64,000 bases of DNA from Sycobia sp. Sy_11 (lineage: Eukaryota; Arthropoda; Insecta; Hymenoptera; Epichrysomallidae). A program made the translations under genes and the position numbers. This document shows positions 11,843-23,500 of this stretch, piece after piece (the stretch's first letter is position 1; each line of letters begins with the position of its first letter). The notes under the pieces were generated by a model that worked only from the letters and a program-made list of their open reading frames with translations, was not told where the DNA came from and made no database searches. The stretch lies in contig JACCIC010000190.1 in the NCBI GenBank assembly GCA_018907035.1, positions 930,001 to 994,000 on the forward strand. The letters run 5' to 3'.

Positions 11843-11888
<46 letters not shown>

Positions 11889-11975
11889 TTAATAACTAAT
11901 ATTCAGTATAATTTTAACAGTTATAATTCTTATGGCAGTCGGTTTACTGCGTACAAATATTGTTTTATTTACAAT
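11256..11975 (-). repeat. 3' LTR (partial) of minus-strand gypsy
   Basis: From 11256 to about 11582 it matches 17900-18282 in the same orientation (ATTTTTCCAGGGTACTTTGA, GATCGGGCGGCGGATCAGGA, TTCCACGCGG). Beyond 11582 the right-hand copy is cut off, so this copy alone shows the rest. Its outer end lacks the GTAACG terminus seen at 17886. The inner limit is uncertain; an AAT microsatellite (about 11836-11886) lies inside it. Confidence 0.7.
11836..11888. repeat. (AAT)n microsatellite
   Basis: About 15 tandem AAT units. Confidence 0.95.
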
Positions 11976-11978
11976 AGC

Positions 11979-11979
<1 letters not shown>

Positions 11980-12016
<37 letters not shown>
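11980..12016. repeat. (TA)n microsatellite at element X boundary
   Basis: TA run ending in ATTTGGTGTTAAC. A TA run ending in ATTTGGTGCTAAC occupies the same place beside the second copy at 51596-51636. Confidence 0.95.
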
Positions 12017-12019
<3 letters not shown>

Positions 12020-12508
12020 GTGTTAACAATATTCTAATGTATTTATAACTTAAATACAGCGGGTGAATTCGTTTGGGACACCCGTTGTATATGCTGGAAT
12101 GCGCGAGCCTGTGTAGAGGCTTGCGCGTTCCCGTACCACGGCATTTGCTGCTGGCGCGTGTCGTTCAACGAGAGAGCACGGTAGTGTGCATGCGGGCATG
12201 TATTAGAGGGGGATAGCTGTCACCAGCCTAATACACTTGGCGCAGCTCTTTCTCGCCGCGCGAGGTGTATCCCCTCGCACCCACTTTTCTACTCTTCCTA
12301 GCAGTGAAGATAGACAAGATATGTTGCGTTCTCTCTCTTCTGCGATTTTTGGCTGTTGCGCCTACTACCTTCTACAGTAGTCGCGACCTTTGCCCGTTCT
12401 CGGTATGTTGTGTAATATATTAATTTAATTTCGTATTCGTTAAATTAATTTTCGTGTATTTCGACTTTACTTGGTATTATTTTCGCGCATCTCCCTCTTT
12501 TTTCAGTA
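12017..12508 (+). repeat. Element X, copy 1 (unclassified repeat)
   Basis: About 490 bases shared with 51637-52112: TTGGTG(T/C)TAACAATATTC, AATACAGCGG, GAATTCGTTTGG, CCTAATACACTTGGCGC, CCTTCTACAGTAGTCG, and CTCGGTATGTTGTGTAATAT to the end. GC-rich in the middle, AT-rich at both ends, no long frame. It could be a 5' untranslated leader or an LTR of a retroelement; no partner LTR or primer site is evident. The two copies diverge immediately after the shared block. Confidence 0.65.
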
Positions 12509-12633
12509 GCATGAAACGTGTATGTATAGTGTGCAGTATAAAATAAAACTGTGTGTTTAGTGTTAATAAAAAAATAAATATTGTGTGTATGTTACATACA
12601 TTTGATTTCTTCTGAACATGTCACACATCGAAC

Positions 12634-13074
12634 ATGTCCGGTGACGGGATCGATCCTCATGTGGAACCGTCGATTCCTGATCCATTGTCTGTGCCGCACG
12701 GCTCCAAGGCGGAAGAAGAGGGAGGCACTCTCGTCGTAGATGAAAGCCATGGCCGAGAATCGTCAGTAGGACTTCAGGCATGGGGCTTATTCACCGGTGA
12801 GGGAATCGACGGCATTCCCCGGTGTTCGTCATTGCTCTTCGATGGCAGTAGTGGAGGTGCCGGTCTTAGCAGTTCTGGTATCGGGGCATCGGTGGGCAAC
12901 GCGGGCTGCTCGTCGTCGCCTGGTGGTACATCCCCCTCGTCGGCTCACGGCGGTGGTGGTAAAGCCGCGGAAGTTGGTCGGGGTTCAATTGCAGACAATG
13001 ACGGTCCGCGCGTTGTCGCAACCACAGGTACGCGCAGCATTTTGTTTAATTCCTGCTCTGCGACGAGCAGGTAG
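12634..13074 (+). CDS. Hypothetical Gly/Ser-rich ORF downstream of element X
   Basis: Open frame of 146 codons from an ATG, with high GC. The N-terminal part is acidic and the rest rich in Gly and Ser (GSSGGAGLSSSG). A strong donor-like GGTAAGC follows at about 13086 and a good acceptor (TTTTCTTCTTACAG) ends at 13200, so a spliced plus-strand transcript from element X is conceivable. There is no recognisable domain. The composition makes chance openness plausible, and element X copy 2 has no matching ORF. Confidence 0.2.
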   Translation: MSGDGIDPHVEPSIPDPLSVPHGSKAEEEGGTLVVDESHGRESSVGLQAWGLFTGEGIDGIPRCSSLLFDGSSGGAGLSSSGIGASVGNAGCSSSPGGTSPSSAHGGGGKAAEVGRGSIADNDGPRVVATTGTRSILFNSCSATSR

Positions 13075-13202
13075 CGCTGCACCAGGGTAAGCTGTCACCG
13101 TAACATACCGGTAATTATGATAGTAATAAAACGGAGGGGAAAAAAGTGTTTGAATAAATAAAAAAATAAGATTTTTAATTTTTCTCTTTTCTTCTTACAG
13201 TT

Positions 13203-13667
13203 TTAATCGCTCAGATCAACTGACTCGGTGACGCTGTAGACGCCTTCGTCTTCCAGTCTGGCGATGACCCTTCTCACCACTCTTCGTCATTGCCGTCTAT
13301 TCTCCCGACGTCGTTCTATTTTTACAATATCTGCCATGCCGAAAATGATGTCTACTTGCTGTCCAGATACGATGATAAAATTTCTGATTCTTGTTTTCTG
13401 TTTACAGGAGTACTCCACCTCGAGTGTATAGGCCGATACGATGTTTATGGGATTGGCTGTGTATAGTGGGTTTCGGTTTAGATGGAGCACCGTTTCCCCA
13501 TATACACGCCGAGCGCCTCTTCTTTCTAAGATTCTGCCGATTTGTGCTAACGTCGTGGTCATTAGTGTCCCAGTATTAATAAGGGGATGGAATTGTAACC
13601 CATAACACTTGATGGAAACACTGATATCCAGAAATCTTTGGCAGAGCTTCTGCTCGTCCAGGTGCAT
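13203..13667 (-). pseudogene. Unidentified minus-strand ORF with one in-frame stop
   Basis: From ATG at 13667, 126 codons run to TGA at 13287-13289; the same frame continues another 27 codons to TAA at 13203. The composition looks protein-like (HPLINTGTLMTTTLAQIG, RRVYGETVLHLNRNPLY, and after the stop RRVIARLEDEGVYSVTE). A TATA-like ATATAAGG lies about 30 bases upstream of the ATG. It lies between element X copy 1 and the gypsy integrase end, in the gypsy orientation but with no recognisable retroelement domain. I do not know the family; a viral or accessory gene fragment is possible. Confidence 0.35.
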
Positions 13668-13712
13668 GTTGATTGAACTCGTGGGCCTCTGATCGGCCCT
13701 TATATGGCGAAT

Positions 13713-14640
13713 TCAGGGTGGTATATCATCTAAATAATTATATTTTTCGCGTAGATCTTTAATATGAATATGTTTAATAATCTTTCCTTTATTATCTTTC
13801 AGATTCAAGATAACCGGAGACATCTTTTTGGAGATTACGGAAGAATCCACATATTTTGGAGCTAATTTTGAGTAAAATGCGCCGATTTTATTAAATAATT
13901 CATACGAGCGTTTATACACTAAGTCGCCAAGTTCAGGGCTCCATTTTCGTCGTTTTAAGTCATAGTATAATTTCTACTTTTGAAAATTTCTCGTTAATTG
14001 ACTTTGTACAAGTTCTACTGTCTTATGTAATTTAAGTCTTATCGGTAATATCATATTATGCGGTAATATCAGAATTTTGACCGTATAATTGAACAAGAGA
14101 TCCAGGCGCTCTTAATTCACCTCCAAAATTTAAATATGCAGGCATAAAACCCGTCGTTTCGGAAACGGTAGTATTATATGCGAATTGTAACTCGTTTAAG
14201 TAATAGTTCCTTGTTTTTTGGTTTTTCTCTATACATTGAGAAATCATGGTTTTTATTACTTTATGCGCTCGCTCCACGGGATTACACTGTGGCGTATAAG
14301 GTGGTGTTTTTCGGTGATAAATTCCAGTTTTTTTCAACACATCAGTAAATTCTTTCGAGACAAATTGTCTCCTGTTATCGGAGAAAATAATTGTCAGACA
14401 TCCGAAACGTAGTGTGATCTGTTTTTTGACTGCTTGAGTTATTGCCTCGGCTGTTGCTTTCCACAGTGGCTTTAACTCTACTCACTTTGTGAATTTATCC
14501 TGCATCACGAGTAGTCAGATATTTAATTTTTTCAAACTCGGAAATGATCCGATGAGATATACTGCTACAATGTCCCACGGTTGTTCAACCAGAGTCGCAT
14601 CTAGCTTACATACTGGTGCTTATTGTTAAGATTTAAATTT
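13713..14640 (-). pseudogene. Gypsy integrase, core C-terminal part and tail
   Basis: Integrase joins element cDNA to the chromosome. The piece at 14056-14340 covers the end of the DDE core: TPPYTPQCNPVERAHKVIK, containing the catalytic E, then AYNTTVSETTGFMPAYL. The piece at 13713-13919 is the C-terminal tail (KLAPKYVDSSVI). The part with the two catalytic Asp residues (14350-14640) is disrupted by frame breaks. Confidence 0.75.
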
Positions 14641-16202
14641 TTAGCAGTTCTCGCAATTTCTCACATATGTACTTATCATTCGAAGCATTTCAGGCCAGTA
14701 GTAACTTTTAGAGATTTTTACCACTGTTTTTGTGATTCCGAGGTGTCCGGCAGTCAGATCCTTGTGTACTTCATTTAGAAGTCTATTTTGTTCAGATTTA
14801 GGTACACAAATTTTCCACTGTAGATTTTCGCTGGTATCATTAAAATCTAAAGTGTATAAAATATGTTTGTATAATCTTCCATTTTTTGTACAAAAATCTA
14901 GATACCTTTCGGGATTACTTTCCACATTTTTGTACGATTTTTCGTACCAGTCTTCAATTTTAATTTCGGTAGCTTCGACTGCTAATGACTGTCGAGATAA
15001 TGTGTTTGCGAGTAAATTATCTGTTCCAGGACGATATTTTATTTTGAAATCGTATTGGCTCAATTCAAGTGACCAGTGGGCTAAACGTGCAGACGGATTT
15101 TCAATGTTATTGAGCCGCTTTAACGATTGATGGTCCGTTAATACGATAAAATGATATCCTTCGAGATAGTCACAGAATTTCCACACACCCCATTTTATTA
15201 CTAGGCATTCGAGCTCTGTGGCGAAATAATTTTTTTCGGCTGGAGTAAGCGTTCAACTAGCAAAAGCGATGACTCTTTCGCTGCTCTCATATATTTGTGT
15301 AAGCGCTGCTCCCAATCCTTCTTTACTGGCATTCGTTTGTAGGATAAACGGGCGGCTCCAGTCTGGACAGGAATGGACGGATGCGTTTGTGAGACGCTGC
15401 TTGATTTTGTCAAATGCATCTTGCTCTGCTTCTCCCCAAATCCACTTAGCTTTTTTCCTAGTTAAGCGGTGTATCGGTGCAGCAACATTTGAGATATCTT
15501 TCAGGAACCTTCTGTGCCATGATATCAAGCCCATGAATCGTTGAATTTCTTTCATGTTTCGTGGTGGTGCTAAATTAAGTACGGTAGTCACATTTTCCGG
15601 ATCAATTTGTAGATTGCTTTTATCTACTATGTGTCCTAAATATTTTAGACTCGAACGAGCAAAATGACACTTATCTGGATTCGTCTTTCATTTTGCAATT
15701 TTTAAGCGATTGCAAACTTCTTTTAATTTTTTCAGATGCTCCTCCAAAGTACACGAGACTACAACAATACCGTCAAAATATGCAAATACATATGGTGCTA
15801 TTTCTGGAGTTATTACTCTGTCTAAAAGTCTTTGAAACGTAGCCGGTGCTGAGTGTAGGCTAAACGGCATGACGTTAAATTCGAAAAGACCTTTTCCGGT
15901 GACAGTAAAGGCAGTGATAGGACGGCTTTCAGACGTGAATGCTATTTGCCAATATCCATTCTTTAGATCGAGTGTCGACAGATATCAGGCTCCTCGTAAT
16001 TTATCTAGCGTAGTATTAATTTGTCGTAACGGATACGCGTCTTTTTTGTCACTTTATTCACTTTTCTAAAGTCCACACAGAATCGCGCTTTTCCATCTTT
16101 CTTTCTTACGATCATTACTGGTGAGCTCCACGGCCTACTAGACAGTCTAATAACATTTTCAGCCAGTATTTTATCGACTTCTTGATTCACGATTTCTTGC
16201 AT
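14641..16202 (-). pseudogene. Gypsy RT, RNase H and integrase H2C2 zinc domain
   Basis: RT copies RNA to cDNA and RNase H removes the template. Pieces in order: 16005-16202 (RT fingers, SSPVMIVRKKDGKARFCVDF), 15688-15870 (MPFSLHSAPATFQRLLD, then AYFDGIVV), 15253-15591 (RMFGL-type WHRRFLKDIS, RNase H start QTNASKEGLGA), and 14641-15186 (RNase H end and integrase zinc finger HKDLTAGH with CENC). The YxDD site reads YFDG and the first RNase H Asp is N (QTNAS rather than QTDAS), so active-site residues are lost as well as frames. Confidence 0.85.
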
Positions 16203-16474
16203 AGCTGGATTTCTGGTTAGATATTTTTGCTTAATGGGATTCTTCTCCTACAGCACAATTTCGTATCGTAGAAGAGGAGTAGGACCCTTAATATGATTAA
16301 AGTGCTGACACTTCGTGATCGCCGATCATAACTTTTACGAAATGTCGATTGTCGCTTTACACTTTTAGTTGTTGGTGGGCCAAGCTGAGTTTGGTGAGCT
16401 TGCCCCTTCTGGCGTTTCGCGATGGATGATATTTACAATCACGAGTATCCACAATACGAACAAAAAATCTTCTG

Positions 16475-16807
16475 CTAATTTGTGCACTTTAAACGATCGT
16501 GTACAGCCTGTTTACATCTCCAACAACACTTCTTTCGGTCGCACACTGTAGCTACTTTGTTATTAAAATTATGCACACGAATTTCAGGTTTTCTAGTTTT
16601 ATATTCTATATTATGTGCAAATGTATGATTATTCGTACTTTTCTGCTTATCACACTGCTTTTGTGTTTCTAAATATTCCTCTACTTGTTGTACAATATCT
16701 GACGTATAGAACATCATGACGGCGAATATGTAGACGATATTCGTCGAGCATATTGTAATACATAGTTTCGGTTTTTGTTCTTCCGAAAAAGCTCCTTGAC
16801 GTCTCAT
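16475..16807 (-). pseudogene. Gypsy gag C-terminal part with zinc knuckle
   Basis: Nucleocapsid segment. The ORF ends in KKCCWRCKQAVHDRLKCTN, a CX2CX4HX4C knuckle with all four ligands present. The homologous element at 45-46 kb has a matching segment at 46167-46391. It is separated from the gag start at 17511 by frame breaks. The protease region between here and RT (16205-16470) is not recognisable. Confidence 0.7.
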
Positions 16808-17313
16808 TAGCGTAATTATTGAGTTGTCGAATGTACGGATGTATTCATTCGACTCCTGTATACGGTTATGAATTTTTCGATCTAACTGTCGGCGTTAACT
16901 GGGGGACAGATAGAATTTACAATACTTCTTCGAATTCGGCTAGAGTTTTAAAATTCGAGGCGTAATTTCCGTGCCACAACTGTGCATCATCTCTTAATAA
17001 TCTGGAAATCCGTTCAGAATTAGTTGATCGGATAAATTATATGATCGTTGGAGTTCGTTGATGCTTTCGTGAAAAGAGTGTAAATTTTTTCCATCAACAT
17101 CGCAATTCCATTTCTTCATTTGGTCTATCACATTAGTGTTTCTTGTGCAGCTGAGGGTTGCTGTACATAAACAATAGCAGGTGGCGTACCATAAGGCGTA
17201 TTTGTTGCAGGACGTACTACGACTGGGCTGGAAGTTGATGCAACTGCTTGTTGGTTAAGAAGCTGTAGATGTAGTTGACGGAATTCTTCTTCAATTTTTT
17301 CTAGAACTTGTGT

Positions 17314-17511
17314 TCAATTCAAGTCTTCATTGAAGTCTTTCTCATCTTCAGGCTTATCGCTAAAGAGCTCCGGGTGAGCCCGTACATGTGAAATTAAACA
17401 TTGTGGTAAGTACGCTATTGTTCCATCTACGGGTAAATTATTTTTAGCAAGTTCCCTTTCAATTTGCTCTTTTGTTAACTTATATATCCAGCTTACTCTG
17501 GGATCTGCCAT
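17314..17511 (-). pseudogene. Gypsy gag N-terminus
   Basis: Starts with ATG at 17511 and runs 65 codons (DPRVSWIYKLTKEQIEREL, then HVRAHPELFSDKPEDEKDF). The element at 45341 has the same opening pattern (PRVFRIYLLTKE, IQAHPEEYTDKPENAPEY), which supports a real gag start and common family. It ends early at a stop. The start lies about 360 bases from the PBS, a normal leader length. Confidence 0.7.
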
Positions 17512-17867
17512 TTTAGCAAGATTTTAAGTTTACTGGAAACAATAAAAAAAATATACTGTGTAAGAATTTAAATTCCTGGAATGGAAAAAATTATTTCTTT
17601 TTATTTTTTCTACGAGAAAACTATTAGTTCAGTTTTCTATTTTAAAAACGGATTATTTTACTGCAACTTCTATAAGTGTTACTTTGTGCTTCGGCTCAAC
17701 TCGCCTTAGCATCTAGTCACTCAACACGCCACTAGGCTCTTTTCACAGGAATCGATAAATGCGTTTTTATATAAATAACAAATTTAAATTTTCCGTTCAA
17801 AGAAATTATTTTGTTATTACAGAAATAAGATTTATTTAAATATCGATTTTACGGATTTATTATACTT

Positions 17868-17885
17868 GTCCCTATTCGGGCGCCA
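17868..17885 (-). other. Primer-binding site, tRNA-Lys type
   Basis: On the minus strand TGGCGCCCGAATAGGGAC, one base different from the 18-base complement of tRNA-Lys (TGGCGCCCGAACAGGGAC, known as the HIV-1 type PBS). It directly abuts the LTR end (GTTACA) and so fixes the LTR border at 17886. Confidence 0.85.
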
Positions 17886-18282
17886 TGTAACGTTCCTATT
17901 CCCCCCGGGATAGCTCACGCGATATTTTTCCAGGGTACTTTGAGAGGGTAGGAAATATATTCGGGATCGGGCGGCGGATCAGGAAAATACTTTTAAAAGA
18001 ACACAGTATATTTTTATATCAAAAATAAAAATGTTTTTATTCAGTAAAACCGCTGTTGATTAAATTCTGAAACCAGTAACAAAACGATAACAATTACTTA
18101 AATGAAAGAAATAAATTAAATTAAGCTAGATATATATAACAGATTCTAAGCTCACACTATTTTCTCCGACCTTTATTAATCCGACGCTACTTACCGTACG
18201 GATACCCGGCATTATTTTCCACGCGGAGAGTTTAAACGAGACAAGTAGAATTTAATCTAGGTAAAAACTAATGTTGGCCTAA
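17886..18282 (-). repeat. 5' LTR of minus-strand gypsy, truncated
   Basis: Matches the left LTR but contains an extra piece at about 18150-18205. The U5 end is intact beside the PBS. The U3 end is cut at about 18282, where the large inverted repeat begins, so no clean target duplication is visible. Confidence 0.8.
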
Positions 18283-18805
18283 AAAAATTTTTTAAAAAAT
18301 TGAATATATAAAGCAGAAAAATATTTTCTTGAGCCAATCATTGAAGATTTTAAATAAAAAAATTTAGTTATTTGACTCAAGTCGATAAAATTAAGTGAAT
18401 ATATACTTGGATTAAGAATTTCAATACTTCACTCAAGAAATTTAATTTAAAATGAAGAATTTGATTTCTATTTTTAAAACAATAATTACTTGAAGTACGT
18501 TTTTATTTTCTAAAAACACGAAAATTAAAGTATGTTAAATTTTTAAAAGTAGTGCATAGTTTCTTGATTCAAATATTTTCTTGACTTTACAAATCCAAAG
18601 TTTAAACTAAGCGAATAATTTCTTGAATTGTTTTACAATTTATACGTTAATTTACTTTTATATATTATATTAGTTTTTATAAATTTACTTTTATATATTA
18701 ATTAATATACTTTTATATATATTATAATATAATGTTAATTTTAAATTAACATTATATTATTTGATTAAAGTCTCATAATTAATTTATTTTGCTTAAAAAA
18801 ACTTC

Positions 18806-18890
18806 GACCTAACCGGGATTCTATCCACAGACCGTTGAATTCGCAAGATAACGCCTTATTTATTACGCTATCGCAGTACGCTGTGTAAAA
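18806..18890 (-). other. tRNA-like motif in inverted-repeat arm
   Basis: On the minus strand a GC-richer segment contains AGCGTAATAAATAAGG and GGATAGAATCCCGGTTAGG, loosely like A and B boxes of a tRNA promoter. An inverted counterpart lies at about 20730-20815. The cloverleaf is not convincing, so this is not called a tRNA gene. Confidence 0.25.
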
Positions 18891-21066
18891 TTGAAAAAAT
18901 CTTATATATCAATTTTATATCTCTTGTAGTTATACATTATGGAATCAATTTATGAATTCCGATTAATAGTGTATGTATTTATATATAATATATACTTATA
19001 TTATATCTATTGATATATCGTTTTGGTTTTAAAACGTGATTTTCCACATTCAGATAATATTTTCTTAAATTAAATCATAATACGTATACGAAATGGCAAA
19101 ATAATTAATATTTGTATTTATATCATAGAAAAAAATGATTCTCATATCAAGTCAATATTTCTGCGTAATTAAAAAAATTAAGTTAAAAAAATTTTTAAAA
19201 GTATAACATGTATATTTAGAAATTAATTATTCTTTACGCATGCATATACTATATACATGAATAAAAAATATTAAAAGAAATTATAGAAGAAATTCCTTAT
19301 TGAAGAACTTATTCGCTTCAATTCAAAATTACAGGAGAACCCAGTTCTCAATATTACCCATTTTTGTACTATAGTGTATAAGTCAAGATTATTATATTGT
19401 TCAATTTTGAAACCAATATCTTGATATAAGAAATTGAGTTCTTGAGGAAAGTTAATTAATAAGCAATCAATTTCTTGCAGTCTAAAAATATTAGATACAA
19501 TTAGTAAATATTGGTTAAATGATAATTAATAAAATTCTCTGCGTCCGAATATTAATTAAATATATTCTTATATTTAGCAATAAGTGATATTTTATATTTA
19601 TATTTGAACTTCTATATTAGATTTAATATTTTCCATTATAAACTAAAGAGTAATAAATTTGTTTTTACAGTAATAAAAGCAACGTTGTTATTTTCTTAAT
19701 TTATGAAACGAATATCTCAATGTAAGAACTTAAGATCTTGAAAGTAGTTATTTATCCAATTCATCAAATGATTAATTAAACTAAGAAATACTAGATAAAT
19801 ATTAGTAAATATTGATTAAAATATAATCAATAAATTTTTATGTGACTGTATATTAAATAAATATTTTTTAGATTGTGAAATAAATTGCTTCAAATCAGAA
19901 AACCAACATCTAAAAAATTCCTTCACCAAAAACTTGTTTGCTTGAATTAAAATGATATAAGATGGATATTTTACTATATATGAGCTATAAAATATAAAAT
20001 TTAGTTTTTAGGGTGACAAATAATCTCTAGATTTAATAAAATAATTTTTGCGTGAAATTCAGCAATAAGAAAAAATATGAGGTAATCTAGGTAAGTAATT
20101 TCTTACTTTTTCGCTATTTTCAACAAATCCATAACTCATTCGGTTTAATTGAACGGATGCTGTAAAATATCTAGCTTATGTCGTTTTAATTCAAGTGAAT
20201 AAGTCCTTGATGAAGGAATTTTTTAGATTCTGGTTTTCCTATTTTAAGCAACTTCTTTAGCAATCTAAGAAAATAGTTATTTTAATTTTAATAATTACAT
20301 TTCAGAAAATATTATCTAAATTATCTATAGATTTGTTTAGTATTATATATATAAATATATATATATATACATCCATAATATTAAGACAATTTAAATTCAT
20401 GATTTATTTTTAAGAAATATTTCAAAGTTTTTAAGTAAGCTATATATTACTGAACTCTTCGCCCACAATTTTTTGTTTTAATCTTATTATTGCATTGCTC
20501 GTGGTCGGTCTTTACTTGGTATTAGCAAATATGTTTTCTGTGCTATAGAACAATACAAAAAATAATCTAGATGTGGGGAATCTCGTATTAAAACCAAAAT
20601 AATATATAAATTGTTATAATATAAGTATATATTATATAAATGCATATACTATTCATTAGAATCCATAAATTAATTTCATAATGTATTACTATAAGAGATC
20701 TAAAATTAATATATAAAAATTTAAATTATACACAGCGTACTGCGATACCGTAATAAATAAGGTGTTAGCTTGCGGATCCCAAGGTCTGCGGATAGACTCC
20801 CGGTTAGGTCGAAGTTGTTTTAAGCGAAATTAGTTAATTATGAGACTTTAATCAAATCATATAATGTTAATATAAAATTAAAAGTAATGAAATAAATGTA
20901 ATAAAAGTAAATTAACATATAAATTGTAAAAGAATTCAAGAAATTATTAGCTTAGTTTAAACCTTGGATTTGTAAAGTCAAGAAAATATTTGAATCAAGA
21001 AACTATGCACTACTTTTTAAAATTTAACATACTTGAACTTTCATGTTTTTAGAAAATAATAACGTA

Positions 21067-22118
21067 TTAGGTTGTCAAATCTTTCCCTTCAGCCTTTTTG
21101 TCTTATGAATTTCGTGGCTATGTACAAAGCGCTACGGAGCTCGTATCTAGCAATACTATACATCATTTAAAATGTCTTGACATAACGTGCAAAACAACGC
21201 TATGCATGATTAGTTTGGATATTGCATTCAAAAGTTATAGACGTGTAAACATGGAGTTCACTAACGCTGAAATTCACGCTATTTTAAAGTTTTCCTTCGT
21301 CAAACGCAAATCAGCTAGAGAAACGTTCCGTGAAATTGATGGTGTTTTGGGAGATGGCATACTATCACTTCGCACTGCAGAGTAATGGTTTTGACGATTC
21401 AGAGCCGTTGAAAACGACATCATGGATAAGTCAGCCGGCGGAAAACCTGTAACGACTAATACCGATCACATCATGGAATTTATCGAGTTAGACCGGCCTA
21501 TGGTATCTCGTGACATCGCCCAGGATATGAGAGTTAGTCACAAAACCATTTTAAACCATCTGCAGAAGGCTGGATACAGAAAAAAGCTTGAAGTTTGGGT
21601 GCCGTATGATTTGACGCAAAAAAACCTTCTGGACCGAATCAACGCCTATGATGTGCGGTCGAAACGGAACGAACTCGATCCATTTTTTTAAGCAGATGAT
21701 GACTGGCGACGAAAAAGGGATCAACTGAACAACTGAACTACTTGAAGCAGGCCATCGACCAGAAGCGTCCATAATTGACCAACAAGAAGGGTGTGTTTTC
21801 ACCAGGACAATGCCAGACCACACATTTATATAGCCCGGACGTTGCGCCAAGTGATTACCACCTGTTCCAGTCTATGTCCAACCCCCTTGGTGGTGTAAAG
21901 TTGGACTCAAAAGAAGTTTGTGAAAAGTGGCTGTCCGTGTTCTTCGCAAATAAGGAGAGGGGTTTTTACGAGAGGGGTATTATGAAGTTGCTGTCCAGAT
22001 CGAAACAGATTATCGAACAAAACGTTGCATATTTAAAGTAAATCCAATCACTGTATCACTTTTTATAAAGCATTGAATGAAGAGCAAAAAAACGGAAGGG
22101 AGATATTTAATAACTTGA
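21067..22118 (+). mobile_element. Mariner copy 2, internally deleted (1052 bp)
   Basis: Same family as copy 1. Ends TTAGGTTGTCAAAT and a degenerate right end (TAATAACTTGA), with TA on each side (21065-21066, 22119-22120). It sits in the right arm of the large inverted repeat; the left arm shows the empty site (AAAAACGTACTTCAAG in reverse complement). About 230 bases between the first and second catalytic regions are missing. Confidence 0.9.
21251..22041 (+). pseudogene. Mariner transposase, copy 2
   Basis: ATG at 21251. In-frame TAA at about 21383 and TGA at about 21392 (at the E-W-F-R motif), then open with KTILNHLQKAGY and TGDEKG to a frame break at about 21690. Deletion follows TGDEKG. 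The second catalytic motif HQDNARPH is retained out of frame, then YSPDVAPSDYHLF. It ends with TAA at 22039. The two nonsense mutations are shared with copy 3. Confidence 0.85.
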
Positions 22119-22310
22119 TATTTCAAGTAATTATTGTTTTAAAGATATGAATCGAATTCTTCATTTTAAATTAAATTTCTTGAGTGAAATATTGAAATTC
22201 TTAATCGATGTATATATTCACTTAATTGTGTCGGCTTGAATCAAATAACTAAATTTTTTGATTCAAAATCTTCAGTTATTGGTTCATGAAAATATTTTCC
22301 TTAAGTAAGA

Positions 22311-23500
22311 AAATATTCATTTAATTCCCAAAATTGTGTTTTGCTATTGAGAAAATATAAGCTTTATTTTAGTAACTACTTACTTGGTTCAAGTTTATTC
22401 AATTACTTGGTTAAAGAAAATATTTACTTGGTACAGAACAATCTCATAAATTTCTTGAGTCAAGTATTATTTACTTTATATTTGAATTTTTTCAGTGTAT
22501 AATATTAATGAATTATTTCGAAAAGTCTATTTCTTAAACTAAGAAAATTTTTATTTAATTAATTCGATAATATTGTTCTTTTGATAGTATCAGAAAAATC
22601 TTGTCTTTGATCACAGATTTGATCAATCTATAATTTACAATTATAGTTATTAGACCTTCTGAATTGGATGCATTGCTTTTTTGTTTTAATATAATAACCT
22701 TCTAATCCAAAATTTTGTTTTCTTCGATTTAGAACATTTATTTATATATGTATTGCGTAAATCTGTGCTATAAATATACACTATAAAAATAATTAAATAC
22801 TAATTTCAAGAAAAGATAAGTTTGAATCTGAAAAGCGTTTTTTAGAGAATCAAAAGCATTGTATTCAGGTATATGATTACTAAATTTATGACACTCAGCT
22901 TTTCCATTTTAATTTTGATCAGCTTGGTTTAAAGAAACGTTTTCTTGAAAATGAAAATGCTTGTTTTCAAATTATGATGAACTAAATTTAAGTAATTAGA
23001 ACATTATAAATAAATAAATATTTACTTGACTGGAGTTTCCGTTTTTATGAAAACCTATTCTCTTGGTTTCAGAAATTCGTCAAATTTCAGATTATGATGA
23101 ACCAAATTTAAGTAATTAGAACATTATAATTAAATTAATATTTACTTGACTCTCTTGGTTTAAGAAAATCATGTTTTAATTCTTAGAAATTTTTTCCTGA
23201 ATTTAAGTTAATATTTACTGGGATTTAGTAAATTTCCATTTAAGTAATTCGAATTTTTCAGATGAAACAAATATTTTCTTAAAACAAGAAATATTTTCTT
23301 GATTTTAATATTTCAATACGTTGGATCCAATAACTCAGTAAATACTACATCGATTTACTTGAATGAAGAAATTAACTTTTCAGTTCAGTATTTTCGAATA
23401 TCTATTTATTTAATTTTATATTTCACGTGCATGTAATTCTGTTTAGAAAAATTTAAGAAATGTTTATTATTTTTAACTGATTTAGTGTAATGTAATAAAT
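22311..23500. repeat. Degenerate TTACTTGA/TTCTTGA-rich AT repeat region
   Basis: No gene. Many variants of TTACTTGRTTYAAGAAA are scattered throughout. A duplicated segment (ATTATGATGAACTAAATTTA near 22973 and ATTATGATGAACCAAATTTA near 23091) lies about 118 bases apart. The composition matches the interior of the large inverted repeat, so this may be a continuation or a relative of it. Confidence 0.5.

Larger units (their letters stand above)
13713..17885 (-). mobile_element. Ty3/gypsy retrotransposon internal region (minus strand), decayed
   Basis: Reading from right to left: PBS, gag start, zinc knuckle, RT, RNase H, integrase and integrase tail, in the standard Ty3/gypsy order. LTR sequence flanks it at 17886-18282 and 11256-11975. 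Multiple frameshifts and altered catalytic residues make it inactive. No env was found, although the unidentified ORF at 13203-13667 lies after the integrase in the same orientation. Confidence 0.88.
18285..22310. repeat. Large inverted repeat (foldback element) with nested mariner
   Basis: Left arm about 18285-19050 and right arm about 20560-22310 are inverted copies (e.g. TTTAGTTATTTGA near 18350 against TCAAATAACTAAA near 22245; CTTCGACCTAACCGGGATTC near 18810 against its complement near 20800). The right arm is interrupted by mariner copy 2 inserted at a TA. The centre (19050-20560) holds further degenerate copies of a unit like AAATTCCTT(N)GAAGAACTTATT, direct at about 19295 and 19905 and inverted at about 20200. 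No coding frame. It resembles a foldback-type DNA element; its precise ends are uncertain. Confidence 0.75.

Noticed and set aside
18806..18890. tRNA gene
   Set aside because: Only loose A and B box resemblance, no consistent cloverleaf by eye.
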